From the NCBI GenBank assembly GCA_023374045.1, contig CM041778.1:93436839-93500838 (forward strand): a DNA stretch of 64,000 nucleotides, given 5' to 3'. The notes under the pieces were generated by a model. That model was not told the DNA's origin. It searched no databases and saw only the letters and a program-made list of their open reading frames with translations. Made by a program: the position numbers and the translations under genes. This stretch comes from Limonium bicolor. Taxonomy: Eukaryota > Streptophyta > Magnoliopsida > Caryophyllales > Plumbaginaceae. The first letter of the stretch is position 1. Each line of letters opens with the position of its first letter. Of the stretch, positions 20,607-31,290 are shown piece by piece.

Positions 20607-20990
20607 AGTGGCCTAGCGAACAATTTCAGTCTCATGTTAAGCTCGTTACAGGATAACATAATAAATGTGTCGGACTTAGTATTGAACCGATCACACTATC
20701 TCACCATTATTTTATTTTGATGGTGTCAGTCTTTATATAGAACCGAACACACCATACATCACAACTTATTTAGAAGTGTCGGATATAGTGACCCAATTAC
20801 TTCTTATACATAATCCCCCTAGCCCGAACAACAATCGGGTAGGAAAGCCATTGATCTTAGGCTTGTGGGTGACTGAAATCCAAGAAGGAAAAACAATCAT
20901 AACAGAGTGGGAGTCGAAGCGAATATAGACATCAACTCCCAAACAAACTTTACACATGATTCCCCCTAGACCGATCATCAGTCAGAATAG
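20607..20990 (-). mobile_element. Element C, distal part of the 3' LTR
   Basis: This segment matches 39157-39540 of C's 5' LTR. It holds about three units of a roughly 60-bp repeat with gtgtc(g/a)g and gaaccg. The last 0.6 kb of the LTR (equivalent to 38532-39156) is missing, so the copy is truncated at 20607. It is separated from its other part (30162 on) by element D. Confidence 0.9.
20986..20990 (+). repeat. Target site duplication of D, left
   Basis: aatag precedes the D terminus TGTGAGCC at 20991. The same 5 bp follows the other terminus at 30162-30166. C's 5' LTR shows the unoccupied site once (gtcagaataggtaagc, 39531-39546). Confidence 0.95.
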
Positions 20991-21419
20991 TGTGAGCCTT
21001 GATTTTAAACCCTATCCTACGTTGATTAAAGTTGATTAGGATCTAACCGGGTTTTAGGTCCACTTATAGCCTGAGATTAATAACTATGTCATATAACAAT
21101 AATTATTAAAACCTAAGCTAGCTCACTGGAACCTATTATGAGTCGCCACCTAATTTTAACCTAGATCAAATTAGGAAAGGAGAGTTCGGGTTCGGGGGCT
21201 CGATATTCGACTTAATTAGGGTTCAATTACTTTCATTACCCCTCCTAGGTCGTTTTTCCTCTACTTGGTTTAATTACGGCTTTCTACAAAGTTGCTTTTT
21301 AACCTAGGTGCGCGCTTCTGTTTTTTTGTGTTTTTTAGAATTTTTTGACAGAAAATTAAAGTGGAAATTAAAATACCTAAACTAGGGTTTCGGAGGCAGA
21401 ATTAGGTCAAATTTTGTTT

Positions 21420-21665
21420 CCGTCCGTAGCCACGGACCCCAGTTAACCTACATAACAATAAAAGTCGAATTAAACAGAAAACAGAAAATTGTAAAGTCGG
21501 GGGCCACGGACAGGCTGTCTGTGGGCCCGGACATTATTAGAAAACCTAAATTTTAAAAAATTTAAAAAATCCCGCCGCCGTCCGTGGGCGTCGGGCTTTC
21601 GGACAGGGAGTCCGGGACCCCGGACACGACGTCCGTGGGTGCGGACAGCCCTCGGACGGCGGCGT
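21420..21665. repeat. GTCCG/CGGAC hairpin cluster in D LTR
   Basis: Stem-forming blocks (gtccgtagccacggac, ccacggacaggctgtctgtgg, and a long one at 21574-21664 with ccgccgccgtccg against cggacggcgg) are spaced about 74 bp apart. The other LTR has the same cluster at 28814-29082 with one extra block. Confidence 0.8.
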
Positions 21666-22235
21666 TGAGGCTGTTCCCGAAGGTGTTTTTGGCTCAAATT
21701 TTATGGGTGTGTAGCCTGAAAGATGTACAATGCGTTAGTGATCGAAAGTTCTCAATTTGAATTCGAATTATGCACGAAACTTGGTAAACAAGTTATTGGA
21801 CAGAAGCTTGAATAAACAGCAATACAGAAGCGTACGAAGGTTAGTTTGAGCCCAAATTTTGAGGCAAGACAGATAATACCGTGGAGAATTAGGGAAGTGG
21901 AGTTTCTACCTGTTTTACCTTCGGATTCACAACGTTTCTTCACACCGGGATTCGTCGAGTGCTCCGTTGATGGCAGACCCGAGAGATTTCGACCCAAGCT
22001 TCTGGTTGTTGGTTGTTCTTGCTGTTCTTCACGTTTTGGAGGTGTTTTGTGGGGTTTTGATGATTATTGGTGCTTTGGGAATTGGAAAACGTGTTTAGAT
22101 GGTGATTTCGGGGGATTTTTGGTATGATTTGGGTGGCCGGGTGTTGGAAAACGTGAGAGAGAGAGAGGAGGCTATGTTTTCTGACTCTCTAGGGTTCTTG
22201 AGCATATGAAGTTCTGATTTTATCCAAAAACCTAT

Positions 22236-22246
22236 CCCCTTATATA
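22236..22246 (-). promoter_or_regulatory. TATA box of the D LTR
   Basis: TATATAAGGGG on the element strand; the identical site in the 5' LTR is 29648-29658, where it would drive transcription of D toward gag. Confidence 0.65.
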
Positions 22247-22748
22247 GACTTTCTTAAAGATAAAGAAAATCTAGTAAAAGTAAGATTTTTTGATATTTTA
22301 ATTAAGTGACTTCCCAAATGAATTTTGCTGTGAAATTTTAACCACATGTCAAGGATGGATATTACGAATTTTCTGAGGTGGAACCGAATTTTTTTTAATG
22401 TTGGAATATTTTTAAATTGAATTTCTCGTCAGATTCAGTCAGAAATTGCTAGAAAATTATTGGAAATTTGAAAAATCAAAATTCCAACGCCATTATGCTT
22501 AGAATGTCATCCTCTATCATGGGTTAAAATATCAAAGCATTTCAAGTTGATTTGGGCATCCTTGGAGGAGAGAGAAAGCTCATAGGAGGTCTTAGGAGCC
22601 TTTAAAGATTACCAAAACGCCTCCTGAAAGTGACGAAGCTGCTCCCCATGCCATGAAACGCGCCGATCGAGCCGGGATTCCTCACTGCCTCTCACAACAC
22701 CAGTACCTCGTAGACCCTAGCCAGGGGGTCAAAATTTGGGGTATAACA

Positions 22749-22800
22749 GATTGCCCCCCGTCAACTAGACTTTGTAATGAAAGTGAGAAGGCTAGTTGAT
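22749..22800 (-). promoter_or_regulatory. Terminal polypurine tract of D with upstream hairpin
   Basis: On the element strand, CTAGTTGA ... TCAACTAG (22792-22799 and 22761-22768) form a hairpin, followed by CTAGTTGACGGGGGGCAATC and the LTR start TGTTATACCCC. Confidence 0.82.
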
Positions 22801-22867
22801 GCTTGAGTGATACCCCAAAATTTCAAATGTTTCCAAGACCCTGCATATTATCGAAAACTGACAAATT

Positions 22868-23050
22868 GTGTCGGGCTATTCTAAGGCGCTGACTACCTAA
22901 AATGATGATATGATGTCAAACTGTTCTAAGGCGTTGACTACCTATGACGAATGAGATGATGTCAAGCTATTCTAAGGTGTTGACTACCTATAAGTAAAGT
23001 GAAATGAAGTAATGTCAAGCGATTCTAAGGCGTTGACTACCTATGAGATG
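22868..23050 (-). repeat. Tandem repeat, about 58 bp, four copies (D 3' UTR)
   Basis: Each unit carries tgtcaagctattctaaggcg and ttgactacctatgagatgat. It is part of the repeat-filled 3' UTR. Confidence 0.85.
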
Positions 23051-23089
23051 ATGATAACTGGGTGGTATGCAAATGCAAGAATGCTGAAA

Positions 23090-23175
23090 TGCTAATGATG
23101 TTGATGATGTTGATGAATGCTGGTGATAATGCTGATGATGCTGATGATAATGCTGATGATGCTGATGATGCTCGG
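23090..23175 (+). repeat. GAT/GCT trinucleotide microsatellite
   Basis: A run of gatgat(g/a)atgctgatgatg triplets. The open frames in it are artefacts of the triplet repeat. Confidence 0.85.
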
Positions 23176-23221
23176 ATGCTTCTGGGGACCGAAACCCGTG
23201 CTAATGCTCCTGGCTGGACCC

Positions 23222-23375
23222 AATGTGGACTTATTGCCATCGCCCCCCAAGCCGGTGTGCAGGGATAACTCCTGGTAAAAACCTTGGGGACTTATTGCCT
23301 TCGCCCACCATTCGTTGATCCCGGAAATAAGTTGACATCGCAAAAGGAGGATTTATTGCCATCACCTCGCCAACT
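23222..23375 (-). repeat. Three degenerate units with ggacttattgccatcgcc
   Basis: The block g(g/a)a(c/t)ttattgcc(a/t)tc(g/a)cc recurs three times at intervals of about 65 bp. Confidence 0.65.
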
Positions 23376-23387
23376 TTTATGTCGCCA

Positions 23388-23830
23388 GGTCTTGTGACGC
23401 GCCTGGATAATGCAACTAGGTCTTATGACGAGCCTATATGAATGAGATGAATGCAATGTGTTTGATGAGAGTGGGTAAGCTAGAGGGTAACTCTAGGTCT
23501 CACTACGAGCCTAAGGGAATGCAACTAGGTCTTACGACGAGCCTAAAAGATGGTTCTAGGTCTTATGACGAGCCTAAAGGATGGTTCTAGGTCCTATGAC
23601 AAGCCTAAGGGAATACGACTAGGTCTTACTATGAGCCTAAGGGAATGCAACTAGGTCTTACGACGAGCCTAAAAGATGGTTCTGGGTCTTATGACGAGCC
23701 TAAAGGATGGTTCTAGGTCTTATGACGAGCCTAAGGGAATACGACTAGGTCTTACTACGAGCCTAAGGATGGATCTAGGTCTTATGACGAGCCTAAGGGA
23801 ATGCAACTAGGTCTTATGACGAGCCTAAAG
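23388..23830 (-). repeat. 31-32 bp tandem repeat with TATGACGAGCCTA core, about 13 copies
   Basis: The unit is ctaggtcttatgacgagcct plus a 10-12 bp variable joint (aagggaatgcaa or aaaggatggtt). Copies are regular from about 23492 to 23830. On the element strand the core reads taggctcgtcataagacc, the same core as the 96-bp repeat of element B. Confidence 0.9.
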
Positions 23831-23889
23831 GTTGTTCTAAGTGAAAGTGGGTAAAATGTATAAGTGGATGTAGAAGAATTAAAGTTCAT

Positions 23890-24225
23890 GCCAAATCTGG
23901 AGATGGTAGTGCTCAAGATGGGCCTGCGGATGTTTGGACGTGGTGGAGGTACGGCTAAGACGAGCCTGTGGGAATTTGATGTGGAGGAAGGGCTTAGGAC
24001 GGGCCTGTGAATGTTTGGATGCGGAGGTAGGGCTTAAGACGGGCCTGCGGGGATTGATGGGGATTTGATGTGGAGGAAGGGCTTAGGACGGGCCTGTGGG
24101 TGTTTGGATGCGGAGGTGGGGCTTAAGACGGGCCTGCGGGGATTTGATGTGGAGGAAGGGCTTAGGACGGGCCTGTGGGGTTTGGATGCGGAGGTGGGGC
24201 TTAAGACGGGCCTGTGAGAATGGTT
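23890..24225 (-). repeat. About 40-bp repeat with gggcttaggacgggcctg, eight units
   Basis: Units alternate between gatttgatgtggaggaaggg and gtttggatgcggaggtgggg joints, so the true period is a dimer of about 80 bp. Confidence 0.85.
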
Positions 24226-24272
24226 TGAACCTTTGGGTTTTGGACTTTTGGGCCTCCATCGGTGTTGTTGTT

Positions 24273-24373
24273 GCAATTGTTGGAACCAACAATTGCCCCC
24301 AGTATTCTTTCTTAAGGCAATCTGAGTTAGAGTTCATGGCAATCGATCGGAACGATCGATTGCCCCCAGTATT
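24273..24373 (-). other. Two hairpins carrying internal polypurine-like tails (D)
   Basis: Hairpin 1: GCAATTGTTGG (24273-24283), AA, CCAACAATTGC (24286-24296). Hairpin 2: GGCAATCGATCG (24338-24349), GAA, CGATCGATTGCC (24353-24364). Both run directly into CCCCAGTATT on the plus strand, which is AATACTGGGG followed by GCAAT on the element strand. A third copy of the tail is at 25449-25465. Confidence 0.82.
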
Positions 24374-25986
24374 TTCTTTGGCTAAGCGTACGAACAAGTC
24401 TCGTCCTCATAGGGTCAAGGCTTATGTTTTGATGTGGTGCTTCCTAACCTACGCTCGATGTGTTTGGTGTTTGCACTCGTTTCTCACTTACGGTCACAAC
24501 TTCTCAACCATTGAATTTGACATTTGTTAGATTTACGCGTTCAACCTGTTACTTTCACGTGATTAGATACACAACTACTAAGTCGGAAGTCTTTTGAGCT
24601 TATAACGTGGCTATGGGGTGTGATGAATGACAACAGGATAATGGAGGAATGTTTAGGATATGTGGAGTTTTAAAGATGACCAAAGCTGCAACTTGCACCG
24701 TCCCTTGGACTTGTCTTCTTTGCCTTGAAGTCGTTTGGCTATTTCATGATGACTTAGCTTGTGAACTTGGGACTTGGAACTTTTTGGGTTGTTTCTTGCA
24801 CCTTCTCTCTTTCTTCCAATTTTGGATTTCTTCGAGGCTTTTCAGGTTTGCCTTTCTTTGAACTTCCTTTCCTTCGGGGTTCTTGTGTTTTCCGGTTTTG
24901 AACTTTGAGAGCTGTGAGCTCATTTGGATCCTGTGTCACTTTGGGACCATTTGCGGATCGTTTCGTCATGCTGGTAGCAATTTTGCTTCTTTGGACTTAT
25001 GAAGTTGCTGTCCAAAAGTCGGGCTCCTTGCTTCCTTTGGTCACCGGGTCGGTTATTCATCATTGGCTAGCTTATTTGTGGAGCTTGTAGTGTTGTGAAA
25101 AAGGTTATATATGAAAAGCTCAGCGGGGGGGTGCCTAGGGTTTAATGTCAGGGTTCACAAGCTTTTGGCTGTGTGGTGCTGTTTCCTAGGTGCTTCGTCA
25201 TCCCTAATAGTTGTGTATCCACTCTTTGTTACTTTTCATAGGTTTAAGCGTAAATTTACAAAATATCTCCTTCGATCGGAGTCATGCCGTTTACCTTACC
25301 TTTAAATGTGGCCTCTCTGGAGTCGTGTAAAAATGACACGCTCTTTCGCTCTTGGTTTTACCACTCAAGGCACTCTCGCGAAGTGTACACTCGGAGACTT
25401 GCTTGCACATTTAAACAAAAGAAACAAACATTATCGTTCCTTAACTCAGATTGCCCCCAGTATTGTTGTGGGGTCTTCTTGACAAACCTTAGAATGCCCA
25501 AGTTATTAGTGGAGGGTGACTGCATGTGTGGTGGTGAACAATGGTGGTGAGTGGTGAAGGGGGTGGGAGTGATTTGAGTGATTTTTTTCTTTTTTTTTGC
25601 GGCAGCAGCTTGTTTTTGTTTGTGAAATGACGGAATGCTGTGACATGTGGGATGGCTGTGGGGAAGGGGGCGAGTGTGCGGATGGGAAGGCGGTTTTGCA
25701 CAGGAGGTTTCGTGAAAAACAAAGGTCCTTACTCTTATATGTTTGCAGACATGCCTTATGAGAGAGTTTTCTTTTCCTTTCTTTTTCCTTTTCTTTTTAG
25801 CACATGAACGGAAGTATAAACGTTGAAACATGAACAAAGAAGAAATTTTATTGATGAAAGGGAACAACAATGGTACCGAGTACCAACTAAACAGCAGAAC
25901 TAGCTAAAACAACCTAAAAGAAAAGAAAAAGGAAAAGGACAAAAGCTACGCAAAACAACTTAAAAGGAGAAAAACAACAAAGATTC
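24374..25986 (-). mobile_element. Element D, region between gag stop and repeat-rich 3' UTR
   Basis: This 1.6 kb should hold the start of pol in an autonomous element, but no motif is recognisable. An AATAAA on the element strand lies near 25845-25855, 130 bp after the gag stop. A third AATACTGGGGGCAAT tail lies at 25449-25465. Its flank 25440-25456 is complementary to 24315-24330, so the two enclose 1.1 kb as a distant inverted repeat. Apparent ORFs (25358-25870) are not supported. Confidence 0.65.
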
Positions 25987-27521
25987 CTAGTGGTGATCTG
26001 GCATAGGGTTCCCGAAGATATTCCCGCGCTCTGAGAACTGAAGTCCCTGGTCAATCAGGTCTTAGATCTTATGCTGTAGGGCCCTGCAATGATCGGTGTC
26101 GTGACCTGGTAACTGATGGTAGTGACAGAACTGATTTGGACTCCTGCCCAAACGGGTGACTCCTGGTTGGGGCGGAAGAGGCTGTAAGATGTTCTGCTCC
26201 TGGAGCTTTTTCAGAGCATGACTCAAAGGCCGACCGATATCTGTGAATTCTCGCTGACTGAAATCCGGTCTGGGAGGTGGTACCGCTCGATAGTTCCCCT
26301 TGCTCCCTTGGCTGCTGGACTGCATTCACCTCGTACTGTCCCGCGTACCTCTGCGGTGCGCTCTGTGCATAAGCTGTGGTTGGGTAGGAAGCTTTCGCCG
26401 GTTCAGATTTTGAGAACTTTGAATTACTTCCGGCTCCTCGAGAATATCCAAGCTTTAGGTCTCCCCTGTGGATCTTCTCCTCCAAAACTCCTACCTGGCC
26501 CATGAGCATATCAAAGCTTGGAAAGTACATATACTTTAATTCATCATTGTACTGCTTTTGCATGTTCTCAACAATCATGCGAATTTGTTCCTGCTCATCC
26601 ATCCTTGTGGGCATGCCCGCTGCTTTCCTCCTCCACCGCTTTATAAAGTCAGACATGGACTCACTTCCTGTTTGGCGCGTGCTGGCAAGGTCAGACCGGG
26701 TGATTTCCAAGTTTTTAGCATACTCAAAGTGAGTCAGGAAGGCTTCACATATCTCCTCGTACGTCTTGGTGTTCGTTCTCTGAGTTAGGTACCATCGTTG
26801 AGGAATCATCATAAGTACCGAGCGAAAACCTTGGCCTTCTGCATATCATTGAGCCTCAGGATAGACATCTCCCGATCAAACATCGCCAAATGAATTGGGG
26901 ATCGTCGTCGAGCCCTTGTAGAGAGCCAAAGTGGGAAGCTTCAGCTTTGCAGGTAGCTCAACGTCTGGATAGGATCCCATGGAGAGGTAGTCAAAACCAG
27001 CAGGTTTTCCAGCCTTTTCCATGCGCTCAATGCGCCTCAGAGCCCTCTGAACCTCAGCGGCTAACTGATTCCCGGGAGCACCACCTCCATATCCGACATG
27101 GGTGTCATGTCCCTCCAAGGAGATATTGTCCATGCCGTATAAAGGGTTGACAAATCCTTGTAGTGGTCCTTCTCGTCTTGCTGCCTCCAAGGATCCTATT
27201 TTCTCATGGAGCTCAACTGTTGCCGCTGTATGCCGTGCCTCCAGGGCTTCAATGGCAGCCTGATGTTTCTGTACCAGGCTGGCCATTTGATCCTGCTCCC
27301 CCATTGGACCCCCAGCGGTCCTGCTTTGGGCTGTCGTTTCCAATGCGGCCAACTTATCTTCTAGCTTGGCGATTGTGTCCACATACTTATTCTCGAGTGC
27401 CTGGATTGCTTCCTGGTGTTTTAAATCAAAATTTTCATGAGCTCTTCAACAGAAGTGTTCTGGTTTCCCCCCCTGCTGGCTGATCCTCTTGAGAGATATC
27501 ATCATGCGCCTGGACCGACAT
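25987..27521 (-). pseudogene. gag of element D (Ogre/Tat type), broken
   Basis: The product would be the retrotransposon capsid-like Gag that packages element RNA. Read on the minus strand from an ATG at 27521: an N-terminal part rich in Q and E, and a coiled-coil-like part (frame 26876-27382, with LEDKLAALE and a parallel KHQAAIEALEARH repeat). This ends in the conserved pre-capsid stretch YPDVELPAKLKLPTLALYKG. A frameshift follows. The capsid-like retrotrans_gag part (26069-26812) contains FLTHFEYAKNLEITRSDL and SMSDFIKRWRRKAAGMP. After another shift comes a zinc-knuckle-like CHYHQLPGHDTDHC near 26085. An in-frame TAA (26061-26064 region) interrupts LQHKI and DLIDQGL. The normal C-terminus FGNPMPDHH ends at 25987. 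No single full-length protein can be made. Confidence 0.88.
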
Positions 27522-28389
27522 GTCAGCTGAGCTAGAATCTACCCTGGGCTGAAATAACGGAGGTGGGGGAGTAGGCAGTCGGGTCAAACGTCCGGAACTT
27601 CTGTCCCAGCGCCTTTCTGAAATCTGCCTTCTTTCTGTTTTAGAACATAAAAAAGAAACATTAGGGCATGGGCTTTCAACAACGTGGAAAGGCTTTCCCC
27701 TGAGGGCCCTTGTGTTCTAATTACAGGACTCTTTTGCTTTTTCGGACTATTTGGGCCGTTGGACATTCGAGCATTTCATTCGGACTGGGAGAGACTGTTG
27801 GGCCGATACAGACATTGGGCCTGAGGACCAGGAGGAGATAACATATGCACAAAAATCTTACATAAGGTGGCGATGCAAATGGCCTCACAAGATGACTCAA
27901 TCCAACAGGTACGGGTCGACCGGAGAGGTGCTTGGGGCACGGGCCCGGGTTGCCACAAAGGTATAGGGCTTGCACGCTATTCTCTTTGGGCTTCCCCACT
28001 TTTTTCACATCACCTAAAGGTGTGCGTCTACGGTCGGGTCTTTGACTGACCAAACAATGGGCTAGGTAAGGGTACTGCCAGGAAAATGCTTGGGGCTAAG
28101 GCCCAGGTATTAAGGGGGTGTGGTTAGACGACACCCTCCTCTTTTCCCCCATTTATTCATATCACCTAAAAGGTGTGAGTCCCTGGGGACCCTCAAACGG
28201 GTCCCGGGGTGAAACTGGTTTGCGTGGACCCTCGCTCTCGTATGATGCAAGGGTGCAAAAATTAAAGTGCGCACATAAATAAACAAGCAACATAGTAAAA
28301 GCCATAAATAAACGTTTTCAAGTTAAGCCCTCTTTCTAAAAATTAAACAAGTTAAAATAAGAAGTTTATCCCCAGCAGAGTCGCCAGTC
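27522..28389 (-). mobile_element. Element D, primer site and leader
   Basis: TGGCGACTCTGCTGGGGA on the minus strand (28370-28387) is the tRNA-Arg primer site used by Ogre/Tat. The next 850 bp up to gag have no recognised domain. Frames of 60-110 codons here (27584-28053) look like chance ORFs. Confidence 0.8.
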
Positions 28390-30161
28390 TGTGAGCCTCG
28401 ATTTTAAACCCTATCCTACGTTGATTAAAGTTGATTAGGATCTAACCGGGTTTTAGGTCCACTTATAGCCTGAGATTAAAAACTATGTCATATAACAATA
28501 ATTTAAAACCTAAGCTAGCTCACTGGAACCTATTATGAGTCGCCACCTAATTTTAACCTAGATCAAATTAGGAAAAGAGAGTTCGGGTTCGGGGGCTCGA
28601 TATTCGACTTAATTAGGGTTCAATTACTTTATTACCCTCCTAGGTCGTTTTTCCTCTACTTGGTTTAATTACGGCTTTCTACAAAGTTGCTTTTTAACCT
28701 AGGTGCGCGCTTCTGTTTTTTGTGTTTTTAGCATTTTTTGACAGAAAATTAAAGTGGAAATTAAAATACCTAAACTAGGGTTTCGGAGGCAGAATTAGGT
28801 CAAATTTTGTTTCCGTCCGTAGCTACGGACCTAATGTCCGAAGCCACGGACCCCAGTTAACCTACATAACAATAAAAGTCGAATTAAACAGAAAACAGAC
28901 AAATTGTAAAGTCGGTGGCCACGGACAGGCTGTCCGTGGGCCCGGACATTATTAGAAAACCTAAATTTTAAAAAATTTAAAAAATCCGCCGCCGTCCGTG
29001 GGGTCCGGGCTTTCGGACAGGGAGTCCGGGACCCCGGACACGACGTCCGTGGGTGCGGACAGCCCTCGGACGGCGGCGTTGAGGCTGTTCTCGAAGGTGT
29101 TTGGCTCAAATTTTATGGGTGTGTAGCCTGAAAGATGTACAATGCGTTAGTGATCGAAAGTTCTCAATTTGAATTCGAATTATGCACGAAACTTGGTAAA
29201 CAAGTTATTGGACAGAAGCTTGAATAAACAGCAATACAGAAGCGTACGAAGGTTAGTTTGAGCCCAAATTTTGAGGCAAGACAGATAATACCGTGGAGAA
29301 TTAGGGAGTGGAGTTTCTACCTGTTTTACCTTCGGATTCACAACGTTTCTTCACACGGGATTCGTCGAGTGCTCCGTTGATGGCAGACCCGAGAGGATTT
29401 CGACCCAAGCTTCTGGTTGTTGGTTGTTCTTGCTGTTCTTCACGTTTTGGAGGTGTTTTTGTGGGGTTTTGATGATTATTGGTGCTTTGGGAATTGGAAA
29501 ACGTGTTTAGATGGTGATTTCGGGGGATTTTTGGTATGATTTGGGTGGCCGGGTGTTGGAAAACGTGAGAGAGAGAGAGGAGGCTATTTTTTCTGACTCT
29601 CTAGGGTTCTTGAGCATATGAAGTTCTGATTTTATCCAAAAACCTATCCCCTTATATAGACTTTCTTAAAGATAAAGAAAATCTAGTAAAAGTAAGATTT
29701 TTTGATATTTTAATTAAGTGACTTCCCAAATGAATTTTGCTGTGAAATTTTAACCACATGTCAAGGAGGATATTACGAATTTTCTGAGGTGGAACCGAAT
29801 TTTTTTTAATGTTGGAATATTTTTAAATTGAATTTCTCGTCAGATTCAGTCAGAAATTGCTAGAAAATTATTGGAAATTCGAAAAATCAAAATTCCAACG
29901 GCATTATGCTTAGAATGTCATCCTCTATCATGGGTTTAAAATATCAAAGCATTTCAAGTTGATTTGGGCATCCTTTGGAGGAGAGAGAAAGCTCATAGGA
30001 GGTCTTAGGAGCCTTTAAAGATTACCAAAACGCCTCCTGAAAGTGACGAAGCTGCTCCCCATGCCATGAAACGCGCCGATCGAGCCGGGATTCCTCACTG
30101 CCTCTCACAACACCAGTACCTCGTAGACCCTAGCCAGGGGGGTCAAAATTTGGGTATAACA
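28390..30161 (-). mobile_element. Element D, 5' LTR
   Basis: This 1772-bp copy of 20991-22748 is bounded by TGTGAGCC and GGTATAACA on the plus strand, that is TGTTATACC...GGCTCACA in element sense. A TATA box is at 29648-29658. It contains the motif gagtcgccacc (28535-28545), whose element-sense reading repeats the TGGCGACTC of the primer site. Confidence 0.95.
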
Positions 30162-30166
30162 AATAG
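30162..30166 (+). repeat. Target site duplication of D, right
   Basis: aatag directly after the D terminus TATAACA; pairs with 20986-20990. Confidence 0.95.
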
Positions 30167-31030
30167 GTAAGCTTTGGATTAAGCTAGTGGGCGATTGAAG
30201 ACCAAGAAGGAAATCAAACATAACATAACAGAGAGGAAGGTAAGCAAATATGGATACCCACTCCCAAACAACGCGTGACCGGAATAACCGGATTCCTCAC
30301 CCCTCATTAGTACATATATACTTATAAGTAAACAGTTAGAGCTCCATTATGGAACCTATTACACCCACACACCTTAAGGTATTACAACTGGGTTAAACAC
30401 ACAAGGGAGGTCCATACATTAACACACAACATCACACAATTAACTCACGCATAGCCAGGTTAGAACATCCCATGGTCCGGGTCGTTAAATCCGAATACCA
30501 ATCTCTCAATGATCCTAGACTCAGTTAGCTAAGGTTTAACACTTTCGAGGTTAAATGGTATCGGAATTGAACACGCCACATAAATGAATTATTATAAACT
30601 CATTACATGTTTTATCTTACAACGTGGCAAACATACAGAAAAACACATTGGCATACAAGCCGGTGTAATCCGGTAGGACACAGGTTACAAGAAAACCATA
30701 CCTGTCACCGGGTTTCACTCTAACGTGCCATCACATGTTCCTCGTAACATCTTTGAACAACTGGTAACATTACATTTACTTTCATTAACACCGGGGTAAC
30801 TTGTTTGTTTAAAGTCCAATGCTCATGACTTACTCCCGTTAAACAGTTAAATACTTCACATTTTTAACTTGTTTTACTTTTACATTTTAACACAACTTTT
30901 CACCCACTCAATTATCATTATAACTCACTTAACATGTCCTTAACAATCTCATAACATCATTACTTATCAATCCCCATCATTAGATATCATTTTCTAGCCT
31001 TAAACAAAGTTTTTGGTCAAAACAGCACCA

Positions 31031-31290
31031 TGTCCGAACTTGTGTCCGAGCTTCCGAAGTTCGGACGCAAGTCAAGACTCGAAAGGGTGTAAACTGACGA
31101 CTGTCCGAACATGTGTCCGAGCTTCCCAAGTTCGGACATGTTCGAGGCCAAACCAGAGAATAGAGATGGGTGTGTCCGAACTTCCAAATTCGGACGATAG
31201 TTCGGACGTAGCTTTAAAACTCAGGAAACTTACGCGCAACAGGGCATGTCCGAACGTCCAAGTTCGGACGGAAGTTCGGTCGTGCCATAA
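31031..31290. repeat. TGTCCGAAC hairpin array in C 3' LTR
   Basis: Four units start at 31031, 31102, 31173 and 31247 (71, 71, 74 bp). Each has GTCCGAAC or a close form against GTTCGGAC or CTTCGGAC. The equivalent array in the 5' LTR is 40409-40665. The position in the LTR matches the GGTCCGGGAC arrays of A and G, but the stem sequence differs. Confidence 0.88.

Larger units (their letters stand above)
20991..22748 (-). mobile_element. Element D, 3' LTR
   Basis: This is a 1758-bp copy of 28390-30161, differing by scattered bases, small indels and one indel of about 22 bp within a GTCCG/CGGAC hairpin (near 21430). A TATATAAGGGG box on the element strand lies at 22236-22246. A GTCCG/CGGAC-rich hairpin region lies at 21420-21665. 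Confidence 0.95.
20991..30161 (-). mobile_element. Element D, Ogre/Tat-type retrotransposon with gag only
   Basis: This complete element of 9171 bp lies between two aatag target duplications. Read on the minus strand: 5' LTR 28390-30161, primer site TGGCGACTCTGCTGGGGA just after it, leader, broken gag (25987-27521), 3.2 kb without pol, polypurine tract, 3' LTR 20991-22748. The LTR start TGTTATACCCCAAATTTTG and the tRNA-Arg primer site are typical of Ogre/Tat. No protease, reverse transcriptase, RNase H or integrase is seen, so it cannot move alone. The near-identical LTRs indicate a fairly recent insertion, the youngest event visible in this part of the window. Confidence 0.93.

Noticed and set aside
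25358..25870. 170-residue minus-strand ORF downstream of gag in D
   Set aside because: Starts in A/T-rich non-coding sequence, is basic and low-complexity, and has no protease or RT motif.
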